This document shows positions 45,194 to 53,381 of a DNA stretch of 64,000 nucleotides, piece after piece. The notes below the pieces were generated by a model. That model made no database searches. It was not told the DNA's origin and saw only the letters and a program-made list of their open reading frames with translations. Within the stretch, counting starts at the first letter, position 1, and each line of letters begins with the position of its first letter. The position numbers and the translations under genes are program-made. Location: contig NZ_KE386569.1 in the NCBI RefSeq assembly GCF_000427625.1, positions 373,376-437,375 of the forward strand, read 5' to 3'. Source of the stretch: Methylobacter luteus IMV-B-3098. Its GTDB lineage: Bacteria > Pseudomonadota > Gammaproteobacteria > Methylococcales > Methylomonadaceae.

Positions 45194-45829
45194 TTAGCCG
45201 GCCAATACCGGAAATAAACCTTTCAGGCCGCTGGCAATAAATTCGACGGCCAGCGCCGAAAGAATCAGTCCCATTAGCCGTATGAATATGTTTATGCCGG
45301 TTTGGCTGATATGTCGGACCAGCCAGGGAGTCGTTCTCAGCACGATCCATAAAATTATCATGACGGCAATGATGTCCAGACTCATAATGAGGTAGTGGTT
45401 TATATCCGTGCCCCGGTGCGAATACAGGATGACCGTGCTGATGGCGCCAGGACCCGCCAGCAGCGGCATCGATAAAGGCACCACGGCAATGGACTGCTTG
45501 GCTTCGCCTTCCTTGGCTTCCTTTTTAGTATGCACGGTTTCGCTGATTTTAGCCTGCAGCATGGAAAGCGCCATCAGCATCAGCAAAATGCCGCCGCTGA
45601 CCCGGAACGAATTGAGGCTGATGCCGAAGAAAAGCAGCAGATTTTCACCTATAAAGAGCGCCAGCAGCAGAATCGTCGTGACCGTTATCACGACGGTTTT
45701 TTCGATGCTTCTGAGCTCGGCCCCTTTCGTGTTAGAGGTGAGCGCGGCAATAATAGGAATCATGCCTATCGGATCGACCACGGCGAATAAGGCGACAAAT
45801 ATTTTTATATAATCCGTGTATTCAAGCAT
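45194..45829 (-). CDS. MarC family membrane protein
   Basis: About 211 residues from the ATG at 45829; the frame extends to 45973 but homologous sequence begins at MLEYTDYIKIFVALFAVVDPIGMIPII. Six hydrophobic segments are visible, with the family motifs VDPIGMIPI and VVPLSMPLLAGPGAISTVIL. MarC proteins (UPF0056) were once linked to multiple antibiotic resistance, but their transport role is unproven. The gene is divergent from the retropepsin-like protein, with 89 nt between starts, and lies just upstream of corA. Confidence 0.88.
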   Translation of the reverse strand: MLEYTDYIKIFVALFAVVDPIGMIPIIAALTSNTKGAELRSIEKTVVITVTTILLLALFIGENLLLFFGISLNSFRVSGGILLMLMALSMLQAKISETVHTKKEAKEGEAKQSIAVVPLSMPLLAGPGAISTVILYSHRGTDINHYLIMSLDIIAVMIILWIVLRTTPWLVRHISQTGINIFIRLMGLILSALAVEFIASGLKGLFPVLAG

Positions 45830-45918
45830 AATGTTTTCCGGCAAACGAAGCGAATCGCAGGATTCGGCATACGGACATAACTCTAAACCGATAATACATC
45901 TCCAGGCAAAGATAATTA

Positions 45919-46401
45919 ATGACAGATATAACGACACAGTTACCGATGCTGGGCTGGCGCGAATGGGTCGCATTGCCCGAACTGAATATCGGACAGATTA
46001 AAGCTAAAATCGACACCGGCGCCCGTTCATCGGCCCTGCATGCTTTCGCCATCGACCCTTATCGAAAAGGCCGGCAGCGCTGGATCATGTTTGCGATTCA
46101 TCCCAGTCAGCTTAGCACGGATGTTGTGGTCGAATGTCACGCGCCGGTTAAAGACCGCCGCCTGGTTTCGGATTCGGGCGGGCACAAGCAACTCCGCTAC
46201 GTTATAGAGACCGAGCTTGTTCTGGGGCGATCGCTGATCCGGGCCGAAATGACGCTGACCAATCGCGACAGCATGCGCTTTCGCATGTTGCTTGGGCGCA
46301 CCGCGATGAATACGCGCTTTGTTATCGATCCCAGTTCATCCTATCTGCAGGGAAAACCGGAAATCTGCCGGGATGATCGCTTGCTGGAACTCGTTAATTA
46401 A
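45919..46401 (+). CDS. retropepsin-like protease (RimK-associated / DUF785 family)
   Basis: A 160-residue protein of the putative ATP-dependent zinc protease family (PF05618). The aspartyl-protease-like motif IGQIKAKIDTGARSSALHA (about 24-42) and the second conserved block RMLLGRTAM (about 126-134) are intact. These proteins are often linked to RimK-type ligases; none is adjacent here. The ATG lies in the short promoter region shared with marC. hsdR starts 39 nt downstream in the same direction. Confidence 0.85.
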   Translation: MTDITTQLPMLGWREWVALPELNIGQIKAKIDTGARSSALHAFAIDPYRKGRQRWIMFAIHPSQLSTDVVVECHAPVKDRRLVSDSGGHKQLRYVIETELVLGRSLIRAEMTLTNRDSMRFRMLLGRTAMNTRFVIDPSSSYLQGKPEICRDDRLLELVN

Positions 46402-46440
46402 GCGATCGGTATGGCGACAGCAGCACATGGAGGTTGTACT

Positions 46441-49400
46441 TTGCAGTCCATGGAAAATCCTGAATCAGCCAATTTTGGTTTCCTGGCGGAACATGATCCG
46501 CTGTTCGTGCAAATCGCTTCCTCCGCCGAGAAGGCGTTCCCGAGCGATCCCAATACCACCCTGATCAAGCTTCGCCAGCTCGGCGAAGCGCTGGCCCGGC
46601 ATATCGCCGCGCTGGCGGGCATCGAGTCCAGTGAGCAAACCGGTCAGGCCGAGTTGTTGTACCGGCTTGACCGCGAGCTGAAGTTCGAACCCGTTGTGCG
46701 CGAGCTGTTCCATACCCTCCGCGTTGAAGGCAACAAAGCCACCCACCAGTTCAAAACCCGGCACAAAGAAGCCCTGGACGGCTTGAAGGTCGCCAGGGCT
46801 CTGGCCATCTGGTTCCATCAGTCATTCGGCAAATCGGGCACGGCGTTTAAAGCGGGGCCCTTTATCCCGCAGGCTGACCCAAGCACTCAGCTCCGGCAAC
46901 TCCAGGCGGAAATCGAGAAACTGAAGCATGAACTGACAGAGACCAATATTCAGCTGGACTCCAGCCAGCAGCTTAACGATCTGATCGCGCAGGAAAAGGC
47001 GGAATTCGAAGCGCTGGCCCTGGCCATGGATGAAGAATCGCGCCAGCTCGCCCAGCAGGCCAAAGCGCATGAAGAAGCTCTCAAAGCGCAGCAACAGGCA
47101 TACGAACAAAAACTTAAAGCCCTGCAAAGCCAGCTCACACAGCAGGATGACAAAGCTCTCAGCGAGCAGCGGCAAAAAGTCAGCCAGAAAACACATTCCG
47201 CCAGCCAGTACATTGTTTTAAATGAAGAACTCACCCGTTTGCTGATCGACCAGCAACTGACCGAAGCAGGCTGGGAAGCGGACAGTCAGGAACTGACCTA
47301 CAAAAGCGGCGCCCGCCCGGAAAAAGGGACCAACAAGGCCATCGCCGAATGGCCGACGAAGCACAAGGGCGAGCAGGGCAGAGCGGATTACGTGCTGTTT
47401 TGCGGATTGACGCCCATTGCCGTGGTTGAGGCCAAAAGAGAAAACGCCAATGTGGCGGGTAAAATTCCGCAGGCGGAACGTTACAGCAAGGGCTTTACTA
47501 TTATCCCGCCCATGACAGGCGCCTGGGAGCTGGCGGGACGGACCGTAGCCTGGCCCGACGAGGAAGACGGCCACTACAAAGTGCCTTTCGTGTATTCCTG
47601 CAACGGCCGCCCTTACATTCCGCAGCTGGCCGAGCAGTCCGGTACCTGGTTTCGCGACGTGCGCGATCCCGGCAATACCAAACGCGCGCTTTTGCACTTC
47701 CATACCCCGCAAGGCCTGCTGGACCAGCTCAAACGCAGCAAAGCGCAGGCGGAAGAAGCGCTCAGACAGGAAGGGTTCGCCTACCTCAAGCTCCGCGACT
47801 ATCAGATCAAAGCCATCGCCGCCGTCGAGCAAACGCTGGCCCGAAACAGCCGCACGGCCTTGCTGGCGATGGCGACGGGCACGGGCAAAACCCGCACCGT
47901 CATCGCCCTGATGTACCGTTTTTTAAAAGCGGAACGCTTCAGGCGCATTCTGTTTCTGGTGGACAGGACCGCGCTCGGCCGGCAGGCCGTCGATGTGTTC
48001 AACGAAGCCGCGCTGGAACAAAACCAGACCCTGTCCAAAATCTACAATGTGGCCGAACTCGGCGACATGGCCGCCGAAGCGGAAACCCGCGTGCAGGTCG
48101 CCACCGTGCAGGCCATGGTCAAACGCGTTTTCATGTCGGATGCGCCGCCGCCTGTCGACCGGTTCGACTGCATCATCATCGACGAAGCCCACCGGGGCTA
48201 CACGCTCGATCAGGAAATGACCGAAGGCGAGCTGGCCACCCGCGATGCCGGTCAGTATCTGTCGACCTATCGCCGGGTGCTGGAGTATTTCGACGCGGTC
48301 AAAGTCGGCCTGACCGCGACGCCCGCTAAACACACCAGCGACATCTTCGGCAAGCCGGTCTATACCTATTCCTATCGTGAAGCCGTCGCCGACGACTGGC
48401 TGATCGACCACGAACCGCCGATCCGCTACGAAACCCTGCTGACGCAACAAGGCATCCGCTTTGAAAAAGGCGAGACTGTCAGCGCCGTCAATCTCCAGAC
48501 CGGCGCGGTCGAAACCGCCGAACTGGAAGATGAGTTGAAATTCGACGTGGACGCCTTCAATCGCCGTGTGATCAACGAAAATTTCAGCCGGGTCATCTGT
48601 GAACAGCTGGTGCAGGAGCTTGACCCTTTCGGCGACGAGAAAACCCAGATCTTCTGCGCCACCGACCTGCATGCCGACATGGTCAAGCGCCTGCTGGACG
48701 ACGCCTTCAAAGACCTCTACGACAGTGAATACAATCAGGCCGCCGTCGCCAAGATCACCGGCCAGAGCGACAAGGTGGAGCAATTGATCCGCCAGTATAA
48801 AAACGAGCGTTACCCGAATATCGCCATCACCGTCGACCTGCTCACCACCGGCATCGACGTACCCAGAATCTGCAATCTGGTGTTCATGCGCCGGGTGAAA
48901 TCGCGCATCCTGTATGAACAGATGATCGGCCGCGCCACCCGCCGCTGCGATGAAATCGGCAAGACCGTCTTCCGCATTTACGATCCGGTGGATATCTATG
49001 CCGCCCTGCAGGACGTGAACACGATGAAGCCCCTGGTCAAAGACCCGAACATCACGCTAGACCAGCTGGTGGACGAGCTCACCAACCCGGAACAATTGGA
49101 AAAGGCGCTGAACAGCCCCGGCGAACAAGCAGGGGAAACACATGCCGATGTGGTGCTCAGCCAGCTCAGCCAGAAACTGATGCGGATACTGCGCAAGGCC
49201 GAGAACAAGTCGGAAAGCAAACCGGCGCTCAAGCAAAAGCTTTCGGAACTGCAGCAGCTCTGGGGCGTCGAGCCCAAGTCGCTGCACAGGCACCTGCATG
49301 AGCTTGGCCCCAGACAGGCCGCCCGCTTCATTCAGCAGCATGCAGGCCTGGTCAATCAGCTGGCGGAAGTCAACGCCCTGCTGGGCAGCGAGCTCCAGCC

Positions 49401-49968
49401 GCTCATCTCGGAACACCCTGATGAAATCCGTGACCGCAGCCAAAGCTACGGCGCCCATCAACGGCCGGAAGACTACCTCGACAGCTTCAACCGCTTCATC
49501 AAGGAACAGCTCAACCAGTCCGCAGCGCTGGCCGTGGTGGTCAACAAGCCGCGCGATCTCACCCGCGAACAGCTCAAGGAAATCAAACTGCTGCTCGATG
49601 GCGCAGGCTTCAGCGAGGCCAGGCTGCAAAGCGCCGTGCGCAACCAAACCAACCAGGACATTGCCGCCAGCATCATCGGCCATATCCGCCGCGCCGCCCT
49701 GGGCGAGCCGCTGATCCCGTTCGAACAGCGGGTGGCGAAGGCGATGGACCGGATCTACACCGGCCACAACTGGCTGCCGGCGCAGCGCAAATGGCTGGAG
49801 CGCCTGGCCAAACAACTGGTGCACGAAGTCATCATCGACCGCGAGTTCGTGAACAGCCGTTTTGCCGACCACGGCGGCGCCAGACAGCTGGATAAAGTGC
49901 TGGCCAATCAGCTCGATACGGTATTGGAAGAACTCGGCGAGGCCATTTGGCCGCAACAAGCCTGGTGA
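46441..49968 (+). CDS. hsdR: type I restriction endonuclease subunit HsdR
   Basis: About 1175 residues. The start chosen is TTG 46441 with GGAGG 6 nt upstream, near where family sequences begin (MENPESANFGFL); an ATG at 46411 is in frame. Order: N-terminal DUF4145-like domain, coiled coil (about 140-260), nuclease domain with the PD-ExK pattern (GRADYVLFCGLTPIAVVEAKRE), SF2 motor with Walker A ATGTGKT and IIDEAHRG, helicase C domain, and a C-terminal helical region. It cuts unmodified DNA after ATP-driven translocation with HsdM and HsdS. Its last residues were altered by a repeat insertion that duplicated 38 bp. Confidence 0.92.
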   Translation: MQSMENPESANFGFLAEHDPLFVQIASSAEKAFPSDPNTTLIKLRQLGEALARHIAALAGIESSEQTGQAELLYRLDRELKFEPVVRELFHTLRVEGNKATHQFKTRHKEALDGLKVARALAIWFHQSFGKSGTAFKAGPFIPQADPSTQLRQLQAEIEKLKHELTETNIQLDSSQQLNDLIAQEKAEFEALALAMDEESRQLAQQAKAHEEALKAQQQAYEQKLKALQSQLTQQDDKALSEQRQKVSQKTHSASQYIVLNEELTRLLIDQQLTEAGWEADSQELTYKSGARPEKGTNKAIAEWPTKHKGEQGRADYVLFCGLTPIAVVEAKRENANVAGKIPQAERYSKGFTIIPPMTGAWELAGRTVAWPDEEDGHYKVPFVYSCNGRPYIPQLAEQSGTWFRDVRDPGNTKRALLHFHTPQGLLDQLKRSKAQAEEALRQEGFAYLKLRDYQIKAIAAVEQTLARNSRTALLAMATGTGKTRTVIALMYRFLKAERFRRILFLVDRTALGRQAVDVFNEAALEQNQTLSKIYNVAELGDMAAEAETRVQVATVQAMVKRVFMSDAPPPVDRFDCIIIDEAHRGYTLDQEMTEGELATRDAGQYLSTYRRVLEYFDAVKVGLTATPAKHTSDIFGKPVYTYSYREAVADDWLIDHEPPIRYETLLTQQGIRFEKGETVSAVNLQTGAVETAELEDELKFDVDAFNRRVINENFSRVICEQLVQELDPFGDEKTQIFCATDLHADMVKRLLDDAFKDLYDSEYNQAAVAKITGQSDKVEQLIRQYKNERYPNIAITVDLLTTGIDVPRICNLVFMRRVKSRILYEQMIGRATRRCDEIGKTVFRIYDPVDIYAALQDVNTMKPLVKDPNITLDQLVDELTNPEQLEKALNSPGEQAGETHADVVLSQLSQKLMRILRKAENKSESKPALKQKLSELQQLWGVEPKSLHRHLHELGPRQAARFIQQHAGLVNQLAEVNALLGSELQPLISEHPDEIRDRSQSYGAHQRPEDYLDSFNRFIKEQLNQSAALAVVVNKPRDLTREQLKEIKLLLDGAGFSEARLQSAVRNQTNQDIAASIIGHIRRAALGEPLIPFEQRVAKAMDRIYTGHNWLPAQRKWLERLAKQLVHEVIIDREFVNSRFADHGGARQLDKVLANQLDTVLEELGEAIWPQQAW

Positions 49969-50118
49969 CTTCTCGTTCCCACGCCCGGCGGGAGTGCATA
50001 CAACCGTCAATGTTGCTTTCGTGCCGCCTGCTGCCAACAAAACGTGCGGGTCGGGGTTACAAACCCCGACCCGCACGGGAATACGGTATTGGAAGAACTC
50101 GGCGAGGCCATTTGGCCG
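49916..50118. mobile_element. repeat insertion at the hsdR 3' end with 38-bp target duplication
   Basis: A 38-bp stretch beginning ATACGGTATTGGAAGAACTC occurs at 49916-49953 (inside hsdR) and again at 50081-50118. The 127 bp between them hold a non-coding element with the palindrome GTCGGGGTT-AC-AAACCCCGAC. A sister copy follows hsdS at 54946-55055. The downstream copy still reads in frame to IWPAQSA and a stop, apparently the original HsdR end; the present gene ends IWPQQAW. Confidence 0.75.
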
Positions 50119-50154
50119 GCTCAAAGCGCCTGACCAGCCTGCCATGTCGATGTT

Positions 50155-50268
50155 TCCCATATGGCTCCCACGCTCTGCGTGGGAGCCCGGCTTAGGACGC
50201 TCCGCGTCCCGAACCGCGGAGCGGTTTGAAATGCGTTCCCACGCAGAGCATGGGAACGATGAAGCAAA
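50155..50268. repeat. palindromic repeats (GCTCCCACGC family)
   Basis: GGCTCCCACGCTCTGCGTGGGAGCC is a perfect hairpin sequence, followed by CGCTCCGCGTCC... and GCGTTCCCACGCAGAGCATGGGAACG. These are REP-like non-coding elements in the hsdR-fic gap. Confidence 0.6.
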
Positions 50269-50296
50269 TATTTCATGTCGATATTTTTAACACTTT

Positions 50297-50364
50297 TCGA
50301 CATGAGTGCTTGTTATGTCGGCAGTATCGACATATACTGGCGCCTCACGCATCACGTGTCGAAA
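50297..50364 (+). promoter_or_regulatory. cluster of four TGTCG half-sites upstream of fic
   Basis: TATGTCG-N7-CGACATA (50314-50334) forms a perfect palindrome. It is flanked by TTTCGACA (about 50296-50302) and its inverse TGTCGAAA (50357-50364). The nested symmetry just upstream of the fic start (50383) looks like an operator. No controller gene is adjacent; the C-terminal part of Fic itself might bind it. Confidence 0.5.
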
Positions 50365-50382
50365 TTTTAAAGGATTTTAAAC

Positions 50383-51498
50383 ATGACTTGGCGCGCCGAC
50401 CAGTCCTACAACACCTTACCGCCGCTCCCTCCCGCAACCGAACAGGTAGAAACCCTAGGCATTTTAAAAGCCTGCATTTCAGCACGTGCGGCCCTGGCGG
50501 AACTGAAGCAAGCCGGAGAACTGCTGCCCGACCAGGGACTGCTGATTAATTTGCTGCCGCTGCTGGAAGCAAAAGACAGCTCCGAAATCGAAAACATCGT
50601 CACCACCACGGACAAGCTGTTTCAGTTTGCCCATGAAGACAGCGGCGCCGACCAGGCGACCAAAGAGGCATTGCGCTACCGCACGGCCCTGTATCAAGGC
50701 TTTGTGCAACTTACAAAGCGCCCGCTCTGCACAGCCACAGCCATTGAAGTCTGCAGCACCCTTAAAGGCATAGAGATGGACATCCGCAAGATTCCGGGCA
50801 CCGTGATCGGCAATCAAGGCACAGGGGACATTATCTACACCCCGCCTACGGGCGAGGCCGTGATCCGTGACTTGCTCGGCAACTGGGAACGCTTTATTCA
50901 TGCCGAAGATGACATCGACCCGCTGATCAAAATGGCCGTCAGCCACTATCAGTTTGAAGCCATTCATCCTTTTCATGACGGCAATGGCCGCACCGGCCGC
51001 ATCCTCAATATTCTGTATCTGATCGAGCAGCGACTGCTCACCTTGCCGATTCTGTACCTGAGCCGCTACATCGTGCAGCACAAGGCGGATTATTACCGTT
51101 TACTCAATCAAGTGACGAGCGGCGGCCATTGGCAGGACTGGATACTGTTCATCCTCAAAGGCGTCGAACAAACGTCCGGCTGGACCTGCGGCAAAATCGC
51201 CGCCATCCGCGCATTGATGGAACACACCAGCCGCTATGTCAAACAGCAGTTACCCAAAGTTTACAGCCACGAACTGATACAAGTGATCTTCGAGCAGCCC
51301 TACTGCCGCATCAACAACCTGGTTGAACGCGATATCGCCCAACGGCAGACCGCCTCGGTGTATCTAAAGCAACTGGCCGAGATCGGCGTATTGCAAGAGA
51401 TGCAAGCGGGCAAGGAAAAACTCTTTGTCCACCCCAAGCTGATGCGCCTGATGAGCCAGGACAGCAACGAGATGACCCTATACCCCAATGACACTTAG
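50383..51498 (+). CDS. Fic family protein (AMPylase type, class II)
   Basis: A 371-residue protein. An N-terminal Fic_N domain (about 1-90) precedes the Fic core with the complete catalytic motif HPFHDGNGRTGR (195-206) and a C-terminal winged-helix-like region (about 290-360, INNLVERDIAQRQTASVYLKQLAEIGVL). The inhibitory helix motif SSEIEN (66-71) matches the (S/T)xxxE(G/N) pattern of self-inhibited class II Fic proteins. It should transfer AMP to a protein target when released from inhibition. It is set between hsdR and hsdM and has its own operator-like upstream region. Confidence 0.92.
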   Translation: MTWRADQSYNTLPPLPPATEQVETLGILKACISARAALAELKQAGELLPDQGLLINLLPLLEAKDSSEIENIVTTTDKLFQFAHEDSGADQATKEALRYRTALYQGFVQLTKRPLCTATAIEVCSTLKGIEMDIRKIPGTVIGNQGTGDIIYTPPTGEAVIRDLLGNWERFIHAEDDIDPLIKMAVSHYQFEAIHPFHDGNGRTGRILNILYLIEQRLLTLPILYLSRYIVQHKADYYRLLNQVTSGGHWQDWILFILKGVEQTSGWTCGKIAAIRALMEHTSRYVKQQLPKVYSHELIQVIFEQPYCRINNLVERDIAQRQTASVYLKQLAEIGVLQEMQAGKEKLFVHPKLMRLMSQDSNEMTLYPNDT

Positions 51499-51527
51499 TA
51501 CTCAGCCTATTTAATCAGGGCGGTAAA

Positions 51528-51555
51528 TTGTAGGTGCGAATTCATTCGCACTATA
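51528..51555. repeat. GAATTC-centred palindromic repeat
   Basis: GTAGGTGCGAATTCATTCGCAC is the same motif found near 29045. It lies in the 148-nt gap between fic and hsdM. Confidence 0.6.
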
Positions 51556-51646
51556 TGAATGCTCTGAGAATTTTACTCGTCAGAACAAGGCTGACTAACT
51601 ACTGGCCGCATCGGCTAGTGAACCGATTTTTTTTATCAGGAACAGC

Positions 51647-53323
51647 ATGACCAACAACGACATCGTCCAAAAACTCTGGAACCTGTGCGACGTACTGCGC
51701 GACGACGGCATCAACTACAGCGATTACGTCACCGAGCTGGTGCTGTTGCTGTTCATCAAGATGGTGCACGAAAACACCGAAGCCGGCACGCTGAAAAAAC
51801 ACCCGCTGCCTGAAGGCTGCCGCTGGACCGACCTGAACGGCAAGTCCGGCATCAACCTGCTCAATGACTACAAACGCATCCTGCTGAGCCTGTCCACCGG
51901 CAAAGACGCCGAAGGCAACGGCATTCACGAAGATCCGCTGATCGGCGCCATCTACGCCGACGCGCAGACCCGCCTGCGCGAGCCGCGCCACCTGGAACAA
52001 CTGATCAAAACCCTGGACCAGATCGACTGGTTCAGCGCAAAAAAAGACGGCCTGGGCGATCTGTACGAAGGCCTGCTGGAGAAAAACGCCTCCGAGACCA
52101 AATCCGGCGCAGGCCAGTACTTCACCCCGCGCGCCCTGATCAACAGCATGGTGCGCTGCATCAAACCGCAGGCCGGCGAACTGATCCAGGACCCGGCCGC
52201 CGGCACCGCTGGCTTCCTGATCGCCGCCGACCAGTACATCAAACAGCAGACCGACGACCTGTTCGACCTGAACGCCCAGCAGCAACAGTTCCAGAAAAAC
52301 AAAGCCTTCATCGGCGTCGAGCTGGTGCCTTCCACCCGCCGCCTGGCGCTGATGAACTGCTTGCTGCACGGCATGGAAGGCGACGACGAAGGCGTCGTGC
52401 ATCTGGGCAACGCCCTGGGCCAGACCGGCGCAGACCTGACCAGAGCCGATGTCATCCTCGCCAACCCGCCGTTCGGCACCGCCAAGGGCGGCGAAGCCAG
52501 CATCACCCGCGACGACCTGACCTACAAAACCAGCAACAAGCAGCTGGCGTTTTTGCAGCACATCTACCGCAACCTCAAACCCGGCGGCCGCGCCGCGGTG
52601 GTGCTGCCCGATAACGTCCTGTTCGAAGCCGGCGTCGGCACCGAGGTGCGCCGCGACCTGATGAACAAGTGCAACCTGCACACCATTCTGCGCCTGCCCA
52701 CCGGCATCTTCTACGCCCAGGGCGTGAAAACCAACGTGCTGTTTTTCACCAAGGGCTCGGCCGGCGACAAACACCAGGAAGAAAACTGCACCGAAACCGT
52801 CTGGGTCTACGACCTGCGCACCAACATGCCCAGCTTCGGCAAGCGCAGCCCGTTCGGCGAGCAACATTTAAGGCCGTTTGAAAGCTTCTATGATTTATTT
52901 CTTTCCGTAGGTTGGGTTAGCGATAGCGTAACCCAACAAAAGGTGGAAACGCCCAGCCAATGTTGGGTTACGCCCGCCGGGCTAACCCAACCTACCTTAT
53001 GCGACTTCTCCTGGATGAATGAAACCATGGAACGCGTTCCCGAAAACTCCCGCCTGCGCGCTTTTTCCCGCGACTATATCACCGAACACAAAGGCGATTC
53101 GCTGGATATTGCCTGGCTGAAAGATGCCGACAGCATCGATGCCGCCAATCTGCCCGAGCCTTCGGTGCTTGCAGGTGAAGCCATGGGCGAGCTGGTGCAG
53201 GCATTGGGAGAATTGGATGGCTTGATGCGGGAGTTGGGCGCGGGTGATGAAGCGGATGCGCAAATGACTTTGCTGGCGGAAATGTTGGGGTTAAGTTCGG
53301 TTGCCGCAGGTAACGTGGGATGA
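51647..53323 (+). CDS. hsdM: type I DNA methyltransferase subunit HsdM, with in-frame repeat insertion
   Basis: A 558-residue N6-adenine methyltransferase. The N-terminal HsdM helical domain (about 1-130) is followed by the catalytic domain with SAM-binding DPAAGTAGFLIAA (about 182) and the active site NPPF in VILANPPFGTAKGGE (about 271). Residues 421-450 are encoded by an 89-bp palindromic repeat (52907-52995) that interrupts the usual sequence without breaking the frame. The insertion is C-terminal to the catalytic motifs, so activity may be kept. AGGAAC precedes the ATG. hsdS follows after 58 nt. Confidence 0.92.
   Translation: MTNNDIVQKLWNLCDVLRDDGINYSDYVTELVLLLFIKMVHENTEAGTLKKHPLPEGCRWTDLNGKSGINLLNDYKRILLSLSTGKDAEGNGIHEDPLIGAIYADAQTRLREPRHLEQLIKTLDQIDWFSAKKDGLGDLYEGLLEKNASETKSGAGQYFTPRALINSMVRCIKPQAGELIQDPAAGTAGFLIAADQYIKQQTDDLFDLNAQQQQFQKNKAFIGVELVPSTRRLALMNCLLHGMEGDDEGVVHLGNALGQTGADLTRADVILANPPFGTAKGGEASITRDDLTYKTSNKQLAFLQHIYRNLKPGGRAAVVLPDNVLFEAGVGTEVRRDLMNKCNLHTILRLPTGIFYAQGVKTNVLFFTKGSAGDKHQEENCTETVWVYDLRTNMPSFGKRSPFGEQHLRPFESFYDLFLSVGWVSDSVTQQKVETPSQCWVTPAGLTQPTLCDFSWMNETMERVPENSRLRAFSRDYITEHKGDSLDIAWLKDADSIDAANLPEPSVLAGEAMGELVQALGELDGLMRELGAGDEADAQMTLLAEMLGLSSVAAGNVG
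52907..52995. repeat. 89-bp palindromic repeat inserted inside hsdM
   Basis: Bounded by GTAGGTTGGGTTAGC and its exact inverse GCTAACCCAACCTAC, with inner arms GCGTAACCCAACA and TGTTGGGTTACGC. It is related to the 76-bp GTAGGCTGGGTTG elements at 24781 and 55095. It is translated in frame as part of HsdM. Confidence 0.85.
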
Positions 53324-53381
53324 CTAACAAAAGAATAATGAATATGAATAGAAGAACTACATATAAGGTCGGTGGATTCGA

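Noticed and set aside
51599-52867. 422-codon frame opposite hsdM
   Set aside because: Low-complexity Val/Gly/Gln-rich antisense shadow; hsdM motifs are intact on the other strand.
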